The notes under the pieces: generated by a model
Databases searched by the model: none
The model's input: the letters and a program-made list of their open reading frames with translations, nothing else
Told to the model about the DNA's origin: nothing
Made by a program: the position numbers and the translations under genes
NCBI GenBank assembly: GCA_029267795.1
Contig: JAJUHR010000008.1
Location: 1 to 14,742 of the forward strand
Source of the DNA: Planctomycetota bacterium
GTDB taxonomy: Bacteria > Planctomycetota > Phycisphaerae > Phycisphaerales > Phycisphaeraceae
Length of the DNA stretch: 14,742 nucleotides
Direction of reading: 5' to 3'
In this document: in pieces, positions 8,402 to 14,742 of the stretch
Layout: each line of letters opens with the position of its first letter
Numbering within the stretch: position 1 is the first letter of the stretch

Positions 8402-10096
8402 ATGCGAAGGCTTAGGTGGCTTATGGGGTCGTTCCAAGGGTTGTTCGGGGTGCATGGCCTGCTAGTCGGCGGGGTGCTGACCTGTTGCTGCTGCGGTCTC
8501 CAGGCGGAAACGCCGCAGCCGGGGGCTGTGGAATCCACTTCGGGTGCGGCTGCGGCTCCACAGTTCAAGCCCTTGGTTGCCCCGGGAGCCTCGGTGGCGG
8601 TCATCAAGATCGAGGGGATCATCTACGGGTTCACGTTCGAAAGCTTGCAGAGCCGGGTCGAACTGGCTCGGGAGCGGGGCGCATCGCTAATCGTGGTGGA
8701 ACTGGATACGCCCGGCGGTCTGGTTGACAGCGCGCTAAAGATCAGCAAATACCTCAAGTCCTTGGACCTTCCCACCTTGGCGTGGGTGAACCCCCACGCG
8801 TATTCAGCTGGGGTGATGATCGCGGCCGCGTGCGACGGGATCGTGATGTCGCCCTCCTCAGCCACGGGGGATTGCGCCCCGATCGTACCGGGGGTGGAAT
8901 TGGCCCCCACCGAACGTGCCAAGGCGCTGTCGCCGATCCTGGAAGAGTTTCGCGATTCAGCCACCGCCAACGGGTATGAGTACGTCTTATTCCACGCGAT
9001 GGCTGTGTTGGGCGTGGAGGTTTATCAGGTCAAAGACCCCGCCACGGGGCGCCAGCGGCTAGTGAACCAGGCGGACTACGGCGTCATGGTGCGGGGCGAG
9101 CCGCTGGAGGGCGGATGGCTGAAACAGCTGCTGAGCCAGCGGCGAGAGTTTGAGGTGGGCGGCCCGACGGTCGAGGTGGCGACCGAAGCCGACCGCGGCA
9201 AGTGGGAGCTGGTGCAAAAAATCCACGACGGGCGGACGCTGCTGACGCTCAATCAGACTCGGGCGCTGCAGGTGGGCTTGTCGCGGGCGACCGTCCGGGG
9301 TCAGCGTGAGCTGGAAGAATACCTGCAGGCGGCCAGCTTCACGTCGATCGAGCCGAGCCGGGTGGAGATGGTCGCGTACTGGCTGACGCATCCGTTGATA
9401 CGGACGCTGCTGATCGTGGCGATGGTGCTCGGGGCGTACTTCGAGATGCAGGTGCCGGGGTTTGGGCTTGGCGGGGTGGTGGCGCTGGCGGCGTTGGCGT
9501 TGCTGCTGATCGCGCCGTTTTTGGTGGGCCTCGCGCAGGTTTGGCACATCCTGCTGTTCGTGGCCGGTGCGATCATGCTGATCATCGAGGTGTTCGTGAC
9601 CCCCGGGTTCGGGATCCTGGGCACACTGGGGATTATCGCGATGTTCACGGGGCTGATCCTAATGACCGTCCCGACGGACGGGCGGGGTCCGATCCCACTG
9701 CCGGGGCCGGAGATGGCTCAGCGGCTAAGGGATTCGGTCTTGTTCACCCTGCTGGCGATCGTGGTCAGCGCCGTAGGGATTTATTTCCTGACTAAATACC
9801 TCGGGGTCATTCCGGTGTTGAACCGTCTGGTGCTCAAAAGCCTGTCCGCGGGGGCCGGCTCCGGGGCTGGGGCGGCGTCGACGCGCGTCAGCGGGGACGA
9901 GGTGATCGGCAGGGGCACGATCGCGGTCGGGGCCAAGGGGCGGACGGTCACGGAGCTGCGGCCCAGCGGCCGAGCGCGGTTCGGGGATCAGATCGTGGAC
10001 GTGATCAGCTTGGGGGAGTGGATCCAGCGCGACCGGGTGGTGAAAGTGATCGAGGTCCACGGCAACAGGATCGTGGTCGACTTGGCCGAGGCCTGA
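8402..10096 (+). CDS. nfeD: NfeD-family membrane-bound serine protease (ClpP-like, full length)
   Basis: This is a 564-residue protein of the long NfeD class, which has a ClpP-like Ser/Lys protease, a membrane segment and an OB-fold tail and usually works with flotillin-like proteins in membrane quality control. A signal peptide covers residues 1-35, with Arg-rich start, hydrophobic core, four consecutive Cys (28-31) and likely cleavage after LQA. The protease domain (about 63-325) has LDTPGG (101-106), the nucleophile S135 in AYSAG and K174 placed as in the archaeal PH1510 dyad. It contains a planctomycete-like insertion between about 205 and 290. Several transmembrane helices follow between about 335 and 485. 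The NfeD OB domain closes the protein (about 497-564). ATG 8402 lacks a Shine-Dalgarno sequence. ATG 8423 has AGGTGG just before it, but starting there removes the charged n-region. No flotillin gene lies in the window. Confidence 0.9.
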   Translation: MRRLRWLMGSFQGLFGVHGLLVGGVLTCCCCGLQAETPQPGAVESTSGAAAAPQFKPLVAPGASVAVIKIEGIIYGFTFESLQSRVELARERGASLIVVELDTPGGLVDSALKISKYLKSLDLPTLAWVNPHAYSAGVMIAAACDGIVMSPSSATGDCAPIVPGVELAPTERAKALSPILEEFRDSATANGYEYVLFHAMAVLGVEVYQVKDPATGRQRLVNQADYGVMVRGEPLEGGWLKQLLSQRREFEVGGPTVEVATEADRGKWELVQKIHDGRTLLTLNQTRALQVGLSRATVRGQRELEEYLQAASFTSIEPSRVEMVAYWLTHPLIRTLLIVAMVLGAYFEMQVPGFGLGGVVALAALALLLIAPFLVGLAQVWHILLFVAGAIMLIIEVFVTPGFGILGTLGIIAMFTGLILMTVPTDGRGPIPLPGPEMAQRLRDSVLFTLLAIVVSAVGIYFLTKYLGVIPVLNRLVLKSLSAGAGSGAGAASTRVSGDEVIGRGTIAVGAKGRTVTELRPSGRARFGDQIVDVISLGEWIQRDRVVKVIEVHGNRIVVDLAEA

Positions 10097-10143
10097 AATG
10101 ATACGCGGGGGCGATGGATACGCCGATTCTGTGGGCGGGGCAG

Positions 10144-10171
10144 TTGAGGAGCGGACAAGGTTGGCTACACT
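10144..10171 (+). promoter_or_regulatory. Candidate sigma-70-type promoter of efp
   Basis: TTGAGG (10144-10149) and TACACT (10166-10171) are 16 bases apart, in the gap between the NfeD stop and the efp start. The -10 is preceded by GGC, as at ppa. The leader would be about 50 bases. Confidence 0.42.
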
Positions 10172-10174
10172 TTG

Positions 10175-10203
10175 GGGCCGGTTTTTGATTTAGGGCCGGT
10201 TTT
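10175..10203 (+). repeat. Tandem 11-base direct repeat in the efp leader
   Basis: GGGCCGGTTTT occurs twice, at 10175-10185 and 10193-10203, with an 18-base period. It lies just downstream of the proposed -10 box, between it and the efp ribosome binding site, so it would be in the 5' leader. Its meaning is unknown. Confidence 0.5.
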
Positions 10204-10228
10204 GGGGATTAGTTAGGAGTCCATCGCT

Positions 10229-10783
10229 TTGAAATCTACCGACTTGCGTCCCGGGATGGCGATCAAGCTCAGCGGGGCGATTTACGTGATCACGCAGTTT
10301 CAGCACGTCACGCCGGGGAATCTGCGGGCTTTCGTCTCGCTGAAGCTCAAGCGCGTGCCGGACGGGACGACGATCGAACAACGCCTGCGCAGCGGCGAAG
10401 AGGTCGAGCAGGTGAACCTGGACCGTCGGCAGGTGGAATATCTGTACTCCGACAACCAGGGCCACGTATTTATGGACAACGAGACCTACGACCAGATCAC
10501 CCTGATGAAGGACATGGTCGGGGACGCGATGCTGTACCTCAAACCCAACACGACCCTGAGCATCCTGTTTGCAGAGGGCCAGCCGGTGATGGTGGAGCTG
10601 CCCAAGACGGTGGACCTGCGGGTGACGGACACGCCACCGGCCATCAAGGGGGCCACGGCGACGAACCAGCCGAAGGAGGCGACGCTGGAGACCGGGCTCA
10701 AGACGCGTGTGCCTCCGTTCATCGAGATCGGCGAGCAGGTGCGGGTGAGCACGGAAGACGGGTCATACCTGTCGCGCGCATAA
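10229..10783 (+). CDS. efp: Translation elongation factor P (EF-P), TTG start
   Basis: EF-P enters the ribosomal E site and relieves stalling at polyproline stretches. The 184-residue protein has the normal three-domain layout: a KOW-like domain I (1-65), an OB domain II (about 70-130) with YLYSDNQGHVFMDNETYDQ, and a C-terminal OB domain III ending in TEDGSYLSRA. The signature near the end (ATNQPKEATLETGLKTRVPPFI) matches the family with a usual length. The start is TTG at 10229-10231, supported by AGGAG at 10215-10219 with a 9-base spacer; the next in-frame Met would remove part of strand 1. The tip of domain I reads TPGNLRAF, so Asn31 stands where E. coli has the modified Lys34, with Arg33 two residues on. 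No epmA, epmB or earP-like modification gene is in the window. A strong terminator follows. Confidence 0.95.
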   Translation: MKSTDLRPGMAIKLSGAIYVITQFQHVTPGNLRAFVSLKLKRVPDGTTIEQRLRSGEEVEQVNLDRRQVEYLYSDNQGHVFMDNETYDQITLMKDMVGDAMLYLKPNTTLSILFAEGQPVMVELPKTVDLRVTDTPPAIKGATATNQPKEATLETGLKTRVPPFIEIGEQVRVSTEDGSYLSRA

Positions 10784-10810
10784 GCGCGCAGAGCGCCGCG
10801 CAGCCCTGCA

Positions 10811-10839
10811 GGGCAGGGCATATGACCTGCCTCATTTTT
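10811..10839 (+). terminator. Intrinsic terminator of efp
   Basis: GGCAGG (10812-10817) pairs with CCTGCC (10826-10831) around an 8-base loop and is followed within three bases by five T residues (10835-10839). It begins 28 bases after the efp stop. An overlapping perfect palindrome, GCCCTGCAGGGC (10803-10814), could compete with it. Confidence 0.6.
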
Positions 10840-10854
10840 GCCGTGAGTTTCGTA

Positions 10855-10879
10855 GGGCAGGGCTTCGCCCCGCCATTTT
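10855..10879 (+). terminator. Second GC-rich hairpin between efp and shc
   Basis: GGC-A-GGGC (10856-10863) pairs with GCCC-C-GCC (10867-10874) around a TTC loop with a single A-C mismatch, then ATTTT follows. It repeats the 9-base GGGCAGGGC also found at 10811-10819. It could be a back-up terminator for efp or one copy of a dispersed palindromic repeat. Confidence 0.4.
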
Positions 10880-10903
10880 CTCGGCGGCCCTTGACTCGCG
10901 CCC

Positions 10904-12943
10904 CTACTTGGCGGCGGCTTGCTGCCGCAGGAGCCGGGTGTAGCGTCCCAGGCACATGACGGGGAAGTAGAGCCGGTAGAGGTGATAGCGTAAGTAGAAC
11001 ACGCGAGGGAATCCGGTGCCGGTGAACCACGGTTCGTCCCAGACACCTGCGGGCAATTGGGTCTGGCAGAGCCAGCGGATGCCGCGTTGCACGTCGCCGT
11101 CGTGGGGCCCGTAAATGGCCATCAGGGCCATGGTGCCCCAGGCGGTCTGACTGGCGGTGGACGGGCCTTGGCCTTTTTGAGAGGGGTCCTCGTAGCTGTC
11201 GGCCGATTCGCCGAAGCTGCCGTCGGGCTTTTGAACGCTGCGCAGCCACCGACCGGCCCTTTGGACCCAAGGCTCATTCATGTCGACGCCCACCGCCCGC
11301 AATCCGCAGGCCACCTGCCACGTGCCGTAAATGTAATTGACGCCCCAGCGGCCGAACCAGCAGCCCTCTTCTTCCTGCTTGGTGCGGAGGAAGTGCAGGG
11401 CCCTGACCACGGCGTGGTGACCGGTGTCGTAGCCGTGGTGGCCGAGGCATTCGAGCGTGCGGCCGGTGATGTCCGGGCAGGACGGGTCTTGGATGGCGTT
11501 GTGGTCGGCAAAGGGGATGTGCTCGAGGATCGGGCGGTTGATCGTCCGGTCGAACGCCGCCCAGCCCCCGTCCTCGTTCTGCATCGCCAGCATCCAGTTA
11601 ACGCCCCGCCTAGCCGCGGCTAGGGCCTGGTCGCCCCCCGCGCAGCGCAAGGCCATCGCGACCATCGCGGTGTCGTCCACGTCGGGGTAGTAGGCGTTGT
11701 TGAACTCGAAATACCAGCCGCTGGGCTCCACATCGTGCCGGACGTTGGCCTTCCAGTCCCCAACGACCCGGCATTCCTTGCCGACCAGCCAACCGGCAGC
11801 GCGGCGAAGGGCGGGGTGCTTGCAATCCAGGCCCGCCTCCGTCAGGGCGTACGTGGCGATGCCGGTGTCCCAGATGGGGCTAAAGCACGGCTGGAACCGG
11901 ATCGAATCCCCCTCCTCGATCATCAGCTCGTCGAGCTGGCGTTCGGCGCGGACCAAGTGCTTGTCCCGACGGTCGTAGCCCAGGCACCGCAGCGCGATGA
12001 TGATGTACACCATCGGCGGGAAGATCGCCCCCAGCCCGTCGGAGTGGCGGGTGTGCTTGAGGATCCAGTGCTCGATCCGCCGCAAGGCCGGGCGGCGCAG
12101 CGGCGTCAGACGCGTCTTCTCCAGCACCCTCAGCAGCTTGTCCACCGCCAGGAACAGGTTCTTCCAGCTGACCAGACGCTTGTCGAACTCCACGAACGGC
12201 CGGTGAAGGTAATCGTGGTTGGTGTACAGCTCCATGATCCCCATCGGCTCGGGCAGCTGCCGGATCGGCTGGTATGCGGAGATGATCGACAGCGGCATGA
12301 TCATCGTCCGCGACCAAGCCGAGACCTTGTCCAGGTGGAAATAAAACCACTTGGGCAGAAGCACCATCTCCGGCGGGATAACCGGCACGGCGTCGTAATG
12401 CATCTGGCCCAAAGCGGCTAAGTAGAACTTGGTGTAGGTGTTACATCGCTCAGCCCCACCTAGAGACAAGACCAGTTGGCGGGCCCTGGTCATGTGGGGG
12501 CAGTCGAGGGGATCGCCCATGAGCTTCAGGGCGAAGTAGGCCTTGACCGTGGCGCTTAAATCCGGCTTGGCGCCGGGATATTGGACCCAGGCGCCGTCTT
12601 CCTGGCGCTGCTGAGAACGCAGATAATTAGCGATCTTGGGCAGGCGTGAGTCTTTTTCCTGCTCGATAATGAACTTAAGCAGGATGTACTCACTTTGGAG
12701 GATGGAGTCCCCCTCCAATTCTCCTCGCCAGTGGCCGTCGGGGTTTTGCTGGGCGATCAGCTGATCGACGGCAAGGGTCAGGCTTCGCTCCGCCTGCCGG
12801 AGCAACTCCCCCTCGGGGCCTAAGTGCCCGACCCGCCGGTCCAGCGGCTCGCGGTCCAGGGCGTCCGTAGCCTTAGGGGTGAACGTGCCTACGGTCATCT
12901 TCTTATGGGTCCGATTCATAGCGGCAGCGTCCTTCCTGGTCAT
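10904..12943 (-). CDS. shc: Squalene-hopene cyclase
   Basis: This monotopic membrane enzyme cyclises squalene to hopene/hopanol, the committed step of hopanoid synthesis. The 679-residue length is normal. The catalytic DVDDTA motif lies at 421-426; D423 corresponds to the protonating Asp376 of the Alicyclobacillus enzyme. QW-type repeats that rigidify the barrel helices are visible at QNPDGHW (66-72), QEDGAW near 114-119, QNEDGGW, EEGCWFGRWG and QKPDGSFGES. The C-terminal QLPAGVWDEPWFTGTGFP and FYLRYHLYRLYFP match the family. I keep ATG 12943, which has GGAGGT upstream with a roughly 10-base spacer; M9 and M16 are alternatives, since the N-terminus before residue 40 is poorly conserved. It lies downstream of cdsA on the same strand, but a 211-base gap and a promoter candidate suggest separate transcription. 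No squalene-synthesis genes (hpnCDE) are in the window. Confidence 0.96.
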   Translation of the reverse strand: MTRKDAAAMNRTHKKMTVGTFTPKATDALDREPLDRRVGHLGPEGELLRQAERSLTLAVDQLIAQQNPDGHWRGELEGDSILQSEYILLKFIIEQEKDSRLPKIANYLRSQQRQEDGAWVQYPGAKPDLSATVKAYFALKLMGDPLDCPHMTRARQLVLSLGGAERCNTYTKFYLAALGQMHYDAVPVIPPEMVLLPKWFYFHLDKVSAWSRTMIMPLSIISAYQPIRQLPEPMGIMELYTNHDYLHRPFVEFDKRLVSWKNLFLAVDKLLRVLEKTRLTPLRRPALRRIEHWILKHTRHSDGLGAIFPPMVYIIIALRCLGYDRRDKHLVRAERQLDELMIEEGDSIRFQPCFSPIWDTGIATYALTEAGLDCKHPALRRAAGWLVGKECRVVGDWKANVRHDVEPSGWYFEFNNAYYPDVDDTAMVAMALRCAGGDQALAAARRGVNWMLAMQNEDGGWAAFDRTINRPILEHIPFADHNAIQDPSCPDITGRTLECLGHHGYDTGHHAVVRALHFLRTKQEEEGCWFGRWGVNYIYGTWQVACGLRAVGVDMNEPWVQRAGRWLRSVQKPDGSFGESADSYEDPSQKGQGPSTASQTAWGTMALMAIYGPHDGDVQRGIRWLCQTQLPAGVWDEPWFTGTGFPRVFYLRYHLYRLYFPVMCLGRYTRLLRQQAAAK

Positions 12944-12987
12944 TTAACCCTGTACCTCCAGGAGGCGCCGCCTGCCGGAAAGAACTA

Positions 12988-13016
12988 AACATATAGCCTT
13001 AACCCCATCATAACAA
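12988..13016 (-). promoter_or_regulatory. Candidate promoter of shc
   Basis: On the minus strand, TTGTTA (13016-13011) is followed after 15 bases by TATATG (12995-12990), or after 17 bases by the overlapping TATGTT (12993-12988). As at ppa and efp, the -10 is preceded by GGC. The leader would be about 40 bases and contains an AGGC/GCCT stem, plus a CCTCC immediately before the GGAGG ribosome binding site. Confidence 0.4.
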
Positions 13017-13154
13017 GGCGTTCGGTGAAGACCGCAGGGATGGTATCGATTGTTTTGGATGATAGGTTTGTGCTGAACTTGCGGGTTGGACAAGGTATAG
13101 CAACGGTAGGGCGTGCGCCACGAGACGCTTGACAGTGGCGGCATCGGGCTTTTT

Positions 13155-14105
13155 TTACTCTAGGCAAGTCAGCAGCCAGTAGGCCAGTGGGGCGACGGCG
13201 ATGGGGGAGTCGACCACATCCAGCAGGCCGCCGAAGCCCGGGATGCTACGTCCCGAGTCTTTGAAGTCGGCATCCCGTTTGAACAGGCTCGCCATCAAGT
13301 CGCCCAAGTGGCCAACCAAGCCGATCAAAACCCCGGCGATCGAGGCGAACCCGAGGGGGTAGTGCGGGGTCAGCGGCGGGGGGAGGTCGGAAAGGCCCGC
13401 GGTCAGGAGGGGAGAAGGTTGGTAGTAACGGTTGGCGACGGCGGCCAGGGCTGTGGCGACGATCGCGGCCAGGGCGACGCCGCCGATCAAACCCTCCCAC
13501 GTTTTGCCGGGGCTCAGCCAAGGGATCAGCTTGTGCTTGCCGATCGCTCGGCCGGTGAAGTAGGCGCCGATGTCCCCGGACTTGGCAATCAGCATGATCG
13601 CGGCGACAACCCACGCCCCGTGGGTTCGGCGGATTGCCATGAAAAACCCCGGCATAAAGCCGAAGTAGATCATCGTCAGCATCGTCACCCCGGCCGCGGC
13701 CACGGCGCCCTCGGTGCGCCCTCGGCGGGTATGAAGGATCAGCGCCGCGAGCAGGTAGATGACGATCAGCGTGGTGGTTGCAGCGACACTCCGGGCCGAA
13801 CCGAGGTGGTCCGGGACCAGGTAGCTCAGCGAGCAGGCGGTGATGCTCGCCAAGCTCAGGACCAGGAAGTGGGTCTGGATGCCCTTGGCCTGGAACATCG
13901 CCCGCAGCTCGCGCGTGCCTAGGCAGATCAGCACCGCGAACACACTCATCATGAGGAACCCGGGCGGCAACTGCAGGGATCGAGGCAACGAGGGGTGGGT
14001 CAAGGGCAGGTTGAAAGTCAGGCTTCCCACGCGATCGTCGAGAAAGATCAACGCGACAAGCAGGGCGACCATGAGCGGGCCAAAGAGGAGTCGGTATCTG
14101 AGCAC
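13155..14105 (-). CDS. cdsA: Phosphatidate cytidylyltransferase (CDP-diacylglycerol synthase), GTG start
   Basis: This integral membrane enzyme makes CDP-diacylglycerol from phosphatidate and CTP, the branch point to all anionic and zwitterionic phospholipids. The 316 residues contain about eight hydrophobic segments and the family core: AKSGDIGAYFTGRAIGKHKLIP followed by SPGKTWEGLIGG (both typical), then the C-terminal signature starting at S273. In that signature SLFKRDADFKDSG is normal, but the canonical PGHGG-x-x-DR-x-D reads PGFGGLLDVVD (289-299), so the His is Phe and the Arg is Val while both Asp residues (296, 299) remain. The start is GTG 14105 with AGGA 7 bases upstream; an overlapping TAGGAT could instead be a -10 box. 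Stop is TAA at 13157-13155. It is not in the common uppS-cdsA-dxr cluster here; shc follows it. Confidence 0.92.
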   Translation of the reverse strand: MLRYRLLFGPLMVALLVALIFLDDRVGSLTFNLPLTHPSLPRSLQLPPGFLMMSVFAVLICLGTRELRAMFQAKGIQTHFLVLSLASITACSLSYLVPDHLGSARSVAATTTLIVIYLLAALILHTRRGRTEGAVAAAGVTMLTMIYFGFMPGFFMAIRRTHGAWVVAAIMLIAKSGDIGAYFTGRAIGKHKLIPWLSPGKTWEGLIGGVALAAIVATALAAVANRYYQPSPLLTAGLSDLPPPLTPHYPLGFASIAGVLIGLVGHLGDLMASLFKRDADFKDSGRSIPGFGGLLDVVDSPIAVAPLAYWLLTCLE

Positions 14106-14179
14106 CCGCGCATCCTACCTTGTCGACGGGCTGGCCAACAGGGAGCACTGCGCCGGTGGCGGGGGTTAGGAGGCGTGAA

Positions 14180-14299
14180 ATGCAAGCAAGTGTCGCTCGC
14201 CACGGCACGGTTGGCGGGTCCGGGTTCGGTTCACGGGAACGGGTTTGGCCTGGGGCGCGTGATGGATTATTGTGTGGCCCGTGGGTTCATATAAGTTAA
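14180..14299 (+). CDS. Possible 39-codon small ORF upstream of the secreted-protein gene
   Basis: ATG 14180 opens a 39-residue frame (begins MQASVARHG, ends GPWVHIS) closing at TAA 14297-14299. It has the best ribosome binding site in the window, AGGAGG at 14168-14173 with a 6-base spacer. Its stop codon overlaps the AAGGA (14298-14302) serving the next gene, which is the geometry of a translationally coupled leader. The peptide has no recognisable domain or membrane segment. Chance remains possible, and the TATAAG promoter candidate at 14290 would bypass it. Confidence 0.33.
   Translation: MQASVARHGTVGGSGFGSRERVWPGARDGLLCGPWVHIS
14267..14295 (+). promoter_or_regulatory. Weak candidate promoter of the right-edge gene
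   Basis: TATAAG (14290-14295) could be a -10 box with TTATTG (14267-14272) 17 bases upstream. Transcription would start near 14302, just before the TTG start codon at 14308, and partly over its ribosome binding site, which argues against it. Confidence 0.2.
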
Positions 14300-14307
14300 G
14301 GATCAGT

Positions 14308-14742
14308 TTGGCCAGCCGTGGCTGGTGGCGGCGACGGTGGGTTGCGCTTTCGACCCTATGGGTGGTGTGGGTAGCGGTGGTGCTGCCGCAGTCGGCTAAG
14401 GCTCAAACGCTCCCTGCCGCGGGGGACGAGCAGGATCTTTGGCTGGTACGCAACCGGCCCGACGGCCAGCACTTCGATTTGTATTACCGCCACGTTCTGG
14501 ACCGGGTGGACTCGCTGGTCTCGGTCGTGCCGCTTAACGGCCAAATCATGGCCGGATGTCTGGCCTGTTCACAAGGGCGGCTGTGGCTGGTTTATCCGCC
14601 AGGGGGGGTCGATGAGCCGGGGACGATGGTGCAATCGATCCAGCGGGTGTCCGAGGGTTCTACGAATCTGCGGATCGAGCAGCCGCTGCCTGCGGGCTCG
14701 TCGCTGGTTTCGCTGGCGGCGGGTGTGCACGGGCCGTGGGCA
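14308..14742 (+). CDS. Secreted protein of unknown function, TTG start, 3' end cut by the window
   Basis: An open frame runs from TTG 14308 to the window end (145 codons, no stop). AAGGA at 14298-14302 lies 5 bases before the TTG. The first 32 residues are a clear signal peptide: a positively charged, Trp-rich start (RGWWRRRW), a hydrophobic stretch (VALSTLWVVWVAVVL) and a likely cleavage after SAKA. The mature part begins QTLPAAGDEQDLWLVRN and is rich in alternating hydrophobic and Gly/Pro segments such as GRLWLVYPPGG and SSLVSLAAGVHGPWA, which suggests beta structure, perhaps a propeller or sandwich. I recognise no family. In-frame GTG codons at 14272 and 14281 are alternatives but lack a ribosome binding site. 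Transcription diverges from cdsA. Confidence 0.7.
   Translation, partial: MASRGWWRRRWVALSTLWVVWVAVVLPQSAKAQTLPAAGDEQDLWLVRNRPDGQHFDLYYRHVLDRVDSLVSVVPLNGQIMAGCLACSQGRLWLVYPPGGVDEPGTMVQSIQRVSEGSTNLRIEQPLPAGSSLVSLAAGVHGPWA

Overview
This 14.7 kb window is GC-rich bacterial chromosomal DNA. It carries eight recognisable protein-coding genes and one partial secreted-protein gene at the right edge. The gene set and several sequence details fit a planctomycete, possibly of the Phycisphaerae: a squalene-hopene cyclase, a large GH63 glucosidase-like enzyme, an FHA/von Willebrand A membrane protein, an NfeD-type membrane protease with a long insertion, and an EF-P with an unusual tip loop. The lineage is an inference, because no rRNA or tRNA lies in the window. 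I see no transposase, integrase, CRISPR array, toxin-antitoxin pair or recognisable defence system. The region looks like ordinary core chromosome, and its most interesting signals are small or regulatory.

Layout. Positions 1-1973 hold two co-directional glycosyltransferases, a GT4 truncated by the window edge and a GT2, probably part of a surface-polysaccharide operon. Positions 2160-2789 hold a family I inorganic pyrophosphatase with its own promoter and a hairpin upstream. Positions 2790-3230 are a 441-base gap with a likely terminator, a folded element bounded by a 10-base inverted repeat, and a promoter for the next gene. Positions 3231-6008 encode the GH63-like glycoside hydrolase. It converges on a minus-strand FHA-TM-VWA protein (6060-7988). 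A 413-base divergent gap (7989-8401) holds hairpins and a tiny ORF with a good ribosome binding site.

Positions 8402-10096 encode an NfeD-family protease whose -10 box lies almost on the start codon. Positions 10229-10783 encode EF-P with a TTG start, followed by two stacked hairpins. Two minus-strand lipid genes follow: squalene-hopene cyclase (10904-12943) and CDP-diacylglycerol synthase (13155-14105). At the right edge a plus-strand gene starting at TTG 14308 encodes a secreted protein. It is preceded by a 39-codon small ORF with a very strong Shine-Dalgarno sequence.

Together the genes cover envelope work (glycan assembly, phospholipid and hopanoid synthesis, membrane proteolysis) and housekeeping (pyrophosphate removal, translation elongation). 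Most appear to be single-gene transcription units. No dedicated multi-gene novel system is evident.
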